A DNA stretch of 64,000 bases, from assembly GCA_949752745.1 (NCBI GenBank), contig OX457024.1, positions 52,469,810 through 52,533,809 on the forward strand, in the 5' to 3' direction. Shown here piece after piece: positions 21,456 through 29,935 of the stretch. The stretch comes from Protula sp. h YS-2021. Taxonomy: Eukaryota > Annelida > Polychaeta > Sabellida > Serpulidae. The notes under the pieces are model-generated. The model searched no databases. It saw only the letters and a list, made by a program, of their open reading frames with translations, and was not told where the DNA came from. Positions within the stretch are counted from its first letter, which is position 1. The number at the start of each line of letters is the position of its first letter. The position numbers and the translations under genes were made by a program.

Positions 21456-22756
21456 TCAGACGACAAATACGTTGCGTGAACTATCAACTTGAAGGACGGA
21501 ATTGAAGTGAGCGTACATTAACACTGTAGTTGCTTCGGTCAGACCCTCTACGAACTGAATGCTGAGGCGCGTGTGCCCTCTTTTAGATAGAGAATCTATA
21601 TCTTGGTTGTGATTAGAATCTAAATCAAAGACGTAAATTGCATAGCCATTCGCGAAATCGGTTCTGCTTATATAGTTTCCGGTATCCCTTCCGTACCTTC
21701 CAGTCCCTTGGAACAAACTGAGGTATTCAGACACATAGTTTCCTTTTTTATAGTTTGGAGTGAACGGTACACTCGGTCTTGCGCTGCCATCAACGTAAAA
21801 TCCAATGAAATTAACGTTCGAGTTGACAAAGTTAAATGGATTTCTGTGTACACTTCCGCTATACGCTTCAGAAGGAATTAGGGTTACAATCAAACGGGAG
21901 GGTATTTGACCGAGAAATGGGTCGTCTGCATTCCATACTAATAAATCTTTAGGTATACTGAACGTTTTAAAATCAGACCTTTTGAATGGATACAGAGCAT
22001 TGGTTTTTTGTAAAGCCTCGCTATGTCCCACCAAAATTTCAGGGCTCACTTTTACTTTACACATTTTAAGAACAGCATCACATATATCAACAATGTAATT
22101 GTCTTCAGCTGCCATGAGCCGAAAGGAATCTGAGGATGGAAAAAGTTTAATGTTTATTTGAATACCATTCAAAAGCAGACGGTCTTGCTGGAACAGGTCG
22201 CAGTATATAGGTCCTTCCAGTTCAACAATAGAACTATTTTTGGTCCAAAAATTCCTTTGAATGAGACCGGCATTGCCACCGCGCTGTGGATCGAAAGCAT
22301 CCATATAGCCTGGAGTGTCTTTGTAATATAACTGTGACTGCAACTGTGATTCTTTACTGTCTTCGGAAAAATTCAGCAACAAATCAATATAACTCTTTTG
22401 TGCATAGTTTGTGGACCTGAGGGCGATATTACGAGTTGTTGTAGGCTGCAGTCGACTTGGCGCCATAGAGAACTCAGTGGCATATTCACGAAAGCAACTT
22501 TATCTTCATCGCCTAGGACACTTCCATCAGAATGGAGTATCCGAACTTTAACGTGGAGTTTGGTATTTTTTAAATCGACATAATCCAACCCACTTCCCGA
22601 CACGTTAAACTCAATGGGAGCTCCGCGACTGATCTGACTCACTGGTCTGAACTCAACCCATTCAACCTTGTCCACTCCGGTATCTACGGGCTTTGATGCA
22701 AATAAAGCCAGGTTTTGCTGGTATCCTTCCTCACTTTGATCAAATTTGAAGGCCAT
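21456..22756 (-). pseudogene. Major capsid protein (double jelly-roll), one frameshift
   Basis: ATG 22756. The N-terminal part (22373-22756) has the conserved 'RGAPIEFNVSGSG-DYVDLKNTKLHVK' region. The main part (21456-22466) has 'LFQQDRLLLNGIQI', 'FLGQIPSRLIVTLI' and 'HRNPFNF'. The two frames overlap at 22373-22466, so one small insertion or deletion lies there. Length (~430 residues) and motif order match the Polinton capsid family often annotated as F54H12.2-like. It begins one base after the stop of the core protein gene. Confidence 0.85.
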
Positions 22757-22757
22757 T

Positions 22758-23066
22758 TTACTTTCCTCTTCTTCCTCTATTTATGTTCCCTCTGGTCTTG
22801 TTTCCTCTTCCCCGCTTTGATGCAGAATGATGAAAATCAGGGGATTTCCTCTTTTTATGCTCCTCTTGCTCTCTCTGCAGTTCAGCTTTAGCCCTTGCCA
22901 CATCCTGCTCGGTTGGCGAAATCATAACAACATTCCCGTCTCCACCTCCTTTCACCGTATGGTGCACTTTGTAGAATTTTTTGTATTGTTTTCCTTTCCG
23001 CTCTGCCATATTCATAAAGTGGGCTTTCCATGATTCAGTACTGGGCGTATAGCCTACGTATGACAT
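22758..23066 (-). CDS. Basic core/pX-like virion protein
   Basis: About 102 residues from ATG 23066, which overlaps the penton stop as TAATG. The N-terminal half has 'W-AHF-NMAERKGKQYKKFYKV'; the C-terminal third is very basic (KRGRGNK, RGRRGK) and follows a Glu/Lys-rich helix. It sits between penton and major capsid genes, where element 3 has its Gly/Ala-amphipathic basic protein. By position it is a candidate minor virion/core protein like adenovirus pVI/pX/pVII. The similarity is weak, so the assignment is positional. Confidence 0.5.
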   Translation of the reverse strand: MSYVGYTPSTESWKAHFMNMAERKGKQYKKFYKVHHTVKGGGDGNVVMISPTEQDVARAKAELQREQEEHKKRKSPDFHHSASKRGRGNKTRGNINRGRRGK

Positions 23067-23485
23067 TATATCACTCGCGTCAGACGAAGTATACACGTTA
23101 AGGGTTTTTGAAGAAATGAGCTTGGAGTCATGTCCTGGTTTCTTATATACACTCGAACTCTTCTTATTTCTTGACGTAAAATTGTGAATGCTATTGGATA
23201 AGCAAATGAAAGATGGAGCGGAGATTTCTTGGCAATGAGTCTCAAAACCGGGGCACGGTTTGTGCCTATAATGGGCTCATCGCATAGATCACACATAATA
23301 CAAATATTCTCTGTAAGAGACTGGTTCAAGAAAAGTTCTGTTAAAGCACATTCCCAAACACCTGGTAGAAAGAGGTTTTCCGGTAACTCTACTGTAAAAT
23401 CATATGGTTTGTTCTTCGGGAAGTATTCCAATGAATCGGAAGAGGATACGATTATATAGTGTTGACGCTTCAAAGGATCCATCAT
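23066..23485 (-). CDS. Penton-like minor capsid protein
   Basis: 139 codons. The pattern 'FPKNKPYDFTVELPENLFLPGVWECALTEL' is the N-terminal signature of Polinton pentons ('T-LP-I-L-G-WEVAL-E'). Residues after about 110 are less certain, and the protein is shorter than the ~240 residues of element 3's penton. This may be normal in this lineage or reflect truncation. The stop overlaps the next start (TAATG). Confidence 0.65.
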   Translation of the reverse strand: MMDPLKRQHYIIVSSSDSLEYFPKNKPYDFTVELPENLFLPGVWECALTELFLNQSLTENICIMCDLCDEPIIGTNRAPVLRLIAKKSPLHLSFAYPIAFTILRQEIRRVRVYIRNQDMTPSSFLQKPLTCILRLTRVI

Positions 23486-23567
23486 TAATGGCTTACTTGT
23501 TGTTGTCTCTAAAGTCTTGTACTTCTTCAGCTGGTATCCACGCGCGAAAGTCTTTAGACCACCCTTT

Positions 23568-24629
23568 TCACTGCACCAACACCTCTTCCCGATTCTTCCG
23601 CTTGCGTCGGGAAATTATTTTTTCAATATCCATCCACTGATGCTTGTTTGGAGTGTATTTTTGAAGTTCCGACGCATAAAACGTTCCCGAAATAGGCTTA
23701 TTATTCAAATCTTTCAGCAGATATACTGGAATGCTTTCTTTAACGTCACGATCCATTATAGTGAAGAATTCTTCTGTAAATTTCTTGTCGTATGTGGTTC
23801 CGAATTTATGACGAATATTAGATATTTTCACAGTATCCCCGATTTTAAATTTGTAAGGGTTACGATAACGGTTACTTTTCTTCATGTGAGTTTTCAATTT
23901 TAGACGTCTTTCTTTCGGCCAATAGAGTAGTTTCCATAGACGCGCCTCGTCTTCTTTCCGAACTCTTGCTGGTTGCATTTGTATGCTTGAGTGAATGGCG
24001 AAATTATAACTATGCGTTATTTGCGCCAAAGCTTCTACCCATTTTTTTGTTTTTTCATGAGTCATGTATTTTAAGAGTCTGGTTTTCACTGTTCGAATTG
24101 CCCTTTCCGCAAAATTGGCTTTCTTCTCGTTCTGGGTTACATAGTGAATGATATTCCTCTGTTTCATGAGTGCTTTAAACTTTTTATTCTTAAATTCACT
24201 CCCTTTATCAGTTCGAAAACGCTCACATTGTCTTCCCTCGTTTAAAATAGACCTCAGTGCCTCGGTAACAGGGCCTCCTTGTAAGGTTTTCAAGGGTCTT
24301 GTCCATATGAAACGTGAGAAGACGTCGATGCATAGCAAAAAATATTTGTAACCTCCGTTTTGTCTGGACCAATGGTGCATATAACCGTTATCTCCGTCCC
24401 ACAAGTAATCGATATACGGACTTATTACTCTCCTCCGTTTAAAGGTGCGGATAACTTGTCTATTATCCGTATAAACTTTTTGTTTATTTAACCAATTAAT
24501 TATTTTTCCTCTTGGAATCTGCCTATCTCCATAGTTTTTTACATATTTAAAAACATTGTCTGGAGATGTGAATGAAGCAGGACTTTCCGGATTGAAGTAA
24601 ATTTCAGCCAAATATTCATCGTCAGTCAT
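23568..24629 (-). pseudogene. Polinton integrase (rve) with chromodomain, late stop
   Basis: Likely start ATG 24629, overlapping the upstream stop as ATGA. The catalytic D,D-35-E core is intact: Asp in 'LWDGDNGYM', Asp in 'FRTDKGSEF', Glu in 'NFAERAIRTVK'. A basic SH3-like region ('YKFKIGDTVKIS') follows. The C-terminal chromodomain ('DIEKIISRRKRKNREEVLVQ') is cut by TGA at 23568-23570. The same frame continues with chromodomain-like residues for about 20 codons, so this is a recent nonsense change or a readthrough/sequence error. Integrase inserts element DNA; chromodomains may guide it to histone marks. Confidence 0.88.
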
Positions 24630-25186
24630 ATCGATATCCACTGACTTTTCAGTGTTTTCTTCTGCTTCTTTACGAGTTGTACAGGGATGCCAGGTGGTGG
24701 AATCCTTTTGGTTTGCACAGTTCCCGCTCCTCTCCAATGTTCACTCCTTATTAAACTTTTCGGAGTATTTATCCTCTGGAGTTCTGCGTAGAACTGATCA
24801 CTTCCAATAGGGTTACCTCGCTTATAAGACTGTACCGCATCTTTGATTAAGTCAATAATGTGAGAATGTTTTACAAGCTCTCCATTAATAAGAATTTCTC
24901 CTCTTTCGTTCCAGGAAATGTGACCTTCTATTACCCTCAACAATTGTCTCGCACGGTGCTGTGTATATTTCGGAAGGGCTTCTAGAATGCGATCAACATT
25001 CAATTTATGATGATGAATTTTAATAGAACTGTCCAGGGGAGAATCTTGCATAAAACGAGGTTCAGTTGCAGCCTCAGCAGTGTGCGACTTTACTTCTTCA
25101 TTATCGACGTCTCCTACGGAAGTATCATTCATTAATCTTTGGTACTTGTCGAATGGCACCAGTACCATTTTCGCGGTAAACTTCAT
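24626..25186 (-). CDS. KMVLVP-type conserved Polinton protein
   Basis: 186 codons. It starts MKFTAKMVLVPFDKY, the hallmark N-terminus of a protein found in many Polintons and also in element 3 here (MKMVLIP). The middle has a helical 'RARQLLRVIEGHISWNERGEILINGE' region, then 'IIDLIKDAV' and 'TPKSLI', all shared with the element 3 copy. The function is not known to me. It overlaps both neighbours by ATGA (25183-25186 and 24626-24629). Confidence 0.65.
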   Translation of the reverse strand: MKFTAKMVLVPFDKYQRLMNDTSVGDVDNEEVKSHTAEAATEPRFMQDSPLDSSIKIHHHKLNVDRILEALPKYTQHRARQLLRVIEGHISWNERGEILINGELVKHSHIIDLIKDAVQSYKRGNPIGSDQFYAELQRINTPKSLIRSEHWRGAGTVQTKRIPPPGIPVQLVKKQKKTLKSQWISI

Positions 25187-25500
25187 TTCAGAATGTTCTT
25201 CAAGATGGAAGATACGCGGATTAAGGTATCGTATATTTGCCTTTGATGATTAGCTATTAAAGTGAATTTTTCCTTGACGCTCAAACTCGGATTTGTAATT
25301 TTACCGAGTACCCTCTTTCGTTTTTGCAACAGCGCTCCCAGTTCCTTGGATTTGGAAATGTTGGGAATATTTGTTATTATTTCTTCAATGACACGACCTT
25401 GTTCCGATGTGAGAGTTTCCAGTAAAGCCCGAGCTTGAAGTTTGTGCGTAGTGAGTAATAATAACAAAAAATGTTTGTGCTTGTTTAATAGTTTAGACAT
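25183..25500 (-). CDS. Small helical Polinton protein
   Basis: 105 codons from ATG 25500. It is almost wholly helical, with 'ARALLETLTSEQ', 'EIITNIPNI' and 'LSVKEKFTLI', matching the small gene at 48491-48806 in element 3. Unlike that one it lacks a strongly hydrophobic Gly-containing tail. It always lies between ATPase and KMVLVP-type genes. Function unknown. Confidence 0.6.
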   Translation of the reverse strand: MSKLLNKHKHFLLLLLTTHKLQARALLETLTSEQGRVIEEIITNIPNISKSKELGALLQKRKRVLGKITNPSLSVKEKFTLIANHQRQIYDTLIRVSSILKNILK

Positions 25501-25546
25501 GTTCTTCTAACACTTTCTGAAGCTGGAATGAAGTAAATGCTATATT

Positions 25547-26182
25547 TCACTCTTTATGTATGTAAACAATAGTATCCTCTCCCGGGAATATATTCGTGCG
25601 AATTTTATATTTCTCTTCCGTATAGGGGCTAAGATCTACCACTAAATAGGAAAAGGGAGTCTTATGAACGTCGTGGAAAGCTTCTTCCAATGTTCTCCCG
25701 ACCCCCATTTGACGCCCTAAAATTTTAATTTGAAAGGTGTCTCTCGGGTTTCGCATTAAAACAAGTACTTGAGTGTTGAGGTTAATACTGCGTGAATTCT
25801 TACCAGGACAGTACATGTTTTGATTCAGATATATAATAGTCAACATTTGGTGATGTGAAGCCCGAGTAAAAAGATGCTCAACGGTTGCGCTTTTTGCTGC
25901 ATCCTGCATGAGATCGTCTATAACAATAATGTTGTGATTTCCATCACTGAAACTGTCAATGGTTTCTTCACTTGGGAGACCTCTGTGGAAATCAATGAAG
26001 GAGAATTCCTTTTCCATTTCGCTAAATTGTTTCTGCCAGATACCATAACAATATAACATTTTCTCGGGAATAGGTTCAAACATAAGATGCTTATGTTTAA
26101 TAAGTTTGCGCAAAAATGTCGTTTTACCACTCCCTGTGGTTCCACTTATAGCCATAGTGGTGGGACCTTTGAAAGAAATCAT
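25547..26182 (-). CDS. FtsK/HerA-type DNA-packaging ATPase
   Basis: 211 codons from ATG 26182, apparently intact. Walker A is 'GTTGSGKTTF' (residues about 15-24) and Walker B is 'NIIVIDDLM'. 'ASHHQMLTIIYLNQN' provides the sensor strand, and 'NPRDTFQIKILGRQM' is typical of Polinton ATPases. Length fits the family. It would pump genomes into capsids at a portal-like vertex. An AAG-rich 47-bp gap separates it from the next gene. Confidence 0.9.
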   Translation of the reverse strand: MISFKGPTTMAISGTTGSGKTTFLRKLIKHKHLMFEPIPEKMLYCYGIWQKQFSEMEKEFSFIDFHRGLPSEETIDSFSDGNHNIIVIDDLMQDAAKSATVEHLFTRASHHQMLTIIYLNQNMYCPGKNSRSINLNTQVLVLMRNPRDTFQIKILGRQMGVGRTLEEAFHDVHKTPFSYLVVDLSPYTEEKYKIRTNIFPGEDTIVYIHKE

Positions 26183-26316
26183 GTGTCTTTGTCAAAGTCA
26201 AAAAATTAAATGCCAGGTTCTTGATTATCATAACTATTTTATTTTCATATTTACATAGAATGCATGAATGACCAGTAATAAAAGTCAAGTTCAATTAGTC
26301 CCTTTTTTCGGGATGG
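26183..26316. other. Short intergenic gap
   Basis: 134 bp between the PC4-like gene and the ATPase. It includes AT-rich sequence with AATAAA-like strings on the minus strand. No other feature is seen. Confidence 0.4.
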
Positions 26317-26950
26317 CTACATAAAGGATAAAAAGTGAAAAGGGGTGCACTTGGAACACTGCAATTTCACCATTTGGTTTGTGTGATCGTCTTCTAAATA
26401 ACACGGCTTTTGAGATTTGAGTTCGGGAATAACTATTTCAATACGCCCCATGATTTGCAATAGACGAAGGAATTGCTTCTTGCTCAAGAAGATTGTGCCA
26501 CAGAGTGTTGGAACAGGGCGGTTTTGAGACCTGCTGAGACGCGCATAATACATAGCTATCCTCGGTCCTCGTCTAGAGTACGTTACATCAGCATGGATTG
26601 TCTTTATGATGTGATATGATTTCAAAGAATAGGCCCTGTCTCGTTCGCATTTCTTCATAGCTTGAAAAAGACCGTCGAGTCTAAGCTCCAAGGCTTTCCA
26701 TTCGTCTAGAGAAAAATTGATTTGTAGCGTGGTCTCAGGGCTCATTTTCTGCACAAAGTTTATTTGCGTTGATCCATTGTTATCCCAAACAATGACGCTC
26801 AAACCATGTCCAAGTACTTTCTTGTAGTGTACGTCGTCGATTTCTTCATTAAACCCTAAAATATAAAATTATAAAACTATTTACATTTAAGATTTTTGTA
26901 TGAATGGTTGAGTTTGTTTTTTTTTAATTATAATTAAAACAATTGAGATC

Positions 26951-27030
<80 letters not shown>

Positions 27031-27259
27031 CATTAAAGTGGTTACCTTTGTCAGAGGTGATTTGGTAGTCTTCTTCTAGTCTCCTACGAATGGCTTCAAA
27101 GTTAACATCGAGTATATGTCTCCTTTTTCTTCTTTTCTCAGCGACTACTGTGTCATACTCTTTAATGAATGCTTCATTAAACTGAACACTGTCAGATAAA
27201 CAATTGCGTGGGTGAATATCTCCTTGGTTTGGACTATATCCTACAGCGCCCTCCGACAT
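26317..27259 (-). CDS. PC4-like protein, one intron with TA microsatellite
   Basis: Exon 1 (27259-27046) encodes a polar N-terminus with a basic KRRKRRH patch. Exon 2 (26855-26317) encodes strands 'GLSVIVW', 'TQINFV', 'TLQINFSLDEWKALE' and a long helix, then a second similar set ending 'IFLSKKQFLRLL' and a CxxC-containing tail. Two PC4-like units are suggested. The intron 27045-26856 has GT/AG ends in phase 1 and holds the TA repeat at 26953-27028. Splicing joins the open frames cleanly. It is the first gene from the right TIR. A single-strand DNA-binding or transcription role is inferred from the fold only. Confidence 0.6.
26953..27028. repeat. TA microsatellite inside an intron
   Basis: About 38 pure TA units. 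It lies wholly within the intron of the PC4-like gene. Confidence 0.95.
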
Positions 27260-27377
27260 TTTCCAAATTGATATATATATCCGCAGTGTAATGAAAATAA
27301 TGTTAGACGGTCGGAAAAGATATGCTTATATACCCTCCGTTCAGCGTCTGACGTCATATAAAATTCTATACATGCAC

Positions 27378-27750
27378 TTCAAACCAAGTCCGTAGTGTGG
27401 TCATGAGATAATTATTTCATTATCCACTCACATGAAATCAAGTTCCGCATCATTCACAAAAGGATAACCACTATTCATTATGTAACATTGATGGTCAAAA
27501 AACCAATTATGCACTCACAAGAAATTAACCCCGTATCATTCACAAAAGGATAACCTCAATTCATTATGTAACATTGGTGCTTAAAAAACCATTAACATAC
27601 GTGCTAAATTAAGCTGGTCTGACGAGCCCAGTTTTATTAGGGGTAGGGGTGGGGGTGGGGGGGGGGGGTCTGCTAGGGTAGGGGGTGGGGGGGGGGGGTC
27701 CGCGTGTCCGCGGTCCGCGGAACGGGTGTTTATCCTATCACTATACTACT
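27378..27750. repeat. Right TIR of element 2
   Basis: Inverted copy of 8692-9044. It is longer here because of expanded G runs at 27640-27700 and a small TTTTTT insertion. The terminal bases are CTATACTACT. Confidence 0.92.
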
Positions 27751-27756
27751 ATCGCA
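27751..27756. repeat. Target-site duplication, element 2, right copy
   Basis: ATCGCA, identical to 8686-8691. From 27757 the interrupted PolB of element 1 resumes. Confidence 0.93.
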
Positions 27757-29935
27757 TCTGCCAACAGTAACACATCTGTTATCAGGTAGAGGTCATGATA
27801 CTCTAGAAAGTTGTAGCAGTGGAATACATTCCAGACCTTTGTGCATGAGCACAGTCCTCATCACTAATTCCTTCTTCAGTCAGTTGACTTGTGGAAGCTT
27901 GGTTTCTGCAAACTTGGAGGGTTCATCAACATAGTTATACGGATATATTCTTTTTTTTTCAAAATTAACTGTTGTTGCTGACTGTCGCGCACATGAGCAG
28001 TCATATTCTGAAATTTCTCTTTGCCTTCAGACGCTAAGTTGGCTACTAATTTTTGCAAGAATGTTCCCATGAATTCGTAAGAGTCGATTGCCCATGGTAA
28101 TGGTTAGGTATTTTTCAACAGTGTTGGGAATGACTGACAGATGCAAGATTTTAAAATTTTATTATACTCTCCATAAGAAGACAGCTGTCATATCCTAGTA
28201 GGTTGTTGAATAGGATAGGGATGATTAATGCATCCCACTTGCAGGCCCTCTCTTAAGCGAAACTCTAGATTGTATTCACAACGGGCTGCTCCACGGCATT
28301 TTCGGATGATCTCGTGATCCGCTGATCTCGCACACGATCCACTCCCATCAACTCATGGCAAATGTAGCAATGTGTAGCTTGAGCAAACTGTTTCTTGTCC
28401 TCAGCAGTCATTCCAATAGGTTTTGGGTTGCTCAATCGATTCACAATATGATCACCTTCATCCAACATATTTTTCAGATATTCGTGGACAACATTGTTTC
28501 CATAGTAAAGCACCAGATTGCGCTTCTCATATTCGCTGACGACAACATAGGCAAAACTGTTGGCCTTGGGATGTTGATACTTGTCCTGTATGCCACATTT
28601 CTCTGTACAGCATTCAAAGCATAAATGACAAAGGTTGCCTTTTGTTGTTTTGTAATGCAGTTGAATCGAATGATTGTATCCTCTAGACATGACAATCGCT
28701 GTGCTCCATACTTCCAGCAGATTTCACGATGTTTGTCTAAAAGGACTTGTTGCATAAAACCATGCAAACATTTGAAGCAGTAAAACGTTTTGTCATCATG
28801 GTTTATTCTATATTTCATGAGCAGACACAATTTCTTAATCAGACAATAATGACTCTTCTCATTGTCAGTGATGATTTGATTTCGATGTCACTGTCATATT
28901 GACTTATCCAGCTTATGTGGATGGGTACCACAACTTGATTTTCTTCACCAAGAAAATTGATGACAATGTTGTTCACTTTCTCAAAGGAATTTGATGAACT
29001 GGTGTTGCAAATGTTATATCTTCCACATTTAGCTCAAGTTCAAACGGTCGATACTTCCACACAAAATTTACATGGTCATCCATTGGATGTAGATCAGAAG
29101 CTAACGTGGACAAAAGGAAGCACTGGTGTCTGTGTTCGAGACGTTGATAACACTTATAGGATTCTTTATCTTCTTTGACATCTCAATGTAGTTGGACGCT
29201 TTCAAGGGTTATAATGTAGCTGTATGAACTTCAGTCTGAAGAATCTTATTCAGCCCCCATCCAGATCCTTGCCATTCATGCTCATTAAACTTGCTGAACA
29301 AATCCTTGAATGCGCTTGGCAAATCGTTATCAATATCCATTTCACTCAATGCTGTAGAAATTTTGAGTGCTCAGGTGAGTGTTATTCACACGCTCTACCA
29401 ACACTCCCCCTTTATTTATTGTTATTTTCTTGAATTGAGCTAAAACGACAATGTACCATTTTGTTCTATTGTCTAATCTATTTTTCAAATGTCGTGTGGT
29501 TAGACTTTCTTGCTGCCGCATTTCCAGTAGCAAGTCGGATACATTTTCAGGTTCAAACTCTTCTTGTCGTGCATGCCCACCAAGGCTAGTTCTTCTACCT
29601 TTACCCACTTGCATTACATCCTTCTTTGTTTTTTTCTTCGTTTTGTGTTTCTTTCTTTTTTTGTTTCTTTGCAGGAGATTGATCTGACCCATCATGTTAT
29701 TTTTTATACGTATGTTTTGCATTGGTGCTGCATGAGTATATGTATCGTCACATATACGGTCTACACACTGTTCAGCTTTGTTGAAGACATGGAAGCAAAC
29801 GCGACAATTAATAAGTCTTTTTTCTTTACAAAAGGCAATGCGTTTTTCACATAAATGTCTCTGAGTTTTTTTTCTGAGTCTGCTAGCACTGCATGATACC
29901 ATCCACATTTCACTTCTGCTTTTGGGATATCCATA
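27757..29935 (-). pseudogene. Polinton PolB relic, 5' part (element 1)
   Basis: It reads from about 29935 down to the element 2 junction. The N-terminal 'GRRTSLGG' and 'SDLLLEMRQQE' blocks, the 'MKWYIVV-A-FKK'-like block, a 'FYCFKCLHGFM' zinc motif, the 'CYICHE-MG-DRVRD' nuclease-like motif and 'LQKLVANLASEGK' are all recognisable and collinear with element 3 PolB. The frames change several times. Together with 7290-8685 this was one gene before element 2 inserted. Its first ~120 bp are also included in the tandem duplication starting at 29815. Confidence 0.8.

Larger units (their letters stand above)
8692..27750. mobile_element. Element 2: full-length Polinton/Maverick, 19,059 bp
   Basis: It is bounded by inverted repeats starting AGTAGTATAG and by the 6-bp duplication ATCGCA, and it sits inside the PolB of element 1. 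+ strand: a membrane-protein pseudogene and PolB. - strand: SprT-like protease, LRR membrane protein, then from the right end a PC4-like gene, ATPase, small protein, KMVLVP-type protein, integrase, penton, core protein, major capsid and protease. Its proteins differ strongly from those of elements 1/3/4, and its integrase lies after the KMVLVP-type gene instead of before the ATPase. The lesions (PolB frameshifts, capsid frameshift, integrase stop, protease deletion) mean it is no longer autonomous. Confidence 0.93.

Noticed and set aside
8692..27750. Free adenovirus or adomavirus genome contamination
   Set aside because: Polinton-type integrase, 6-bp target duplications and nesting in another Polinton show an integrated element.
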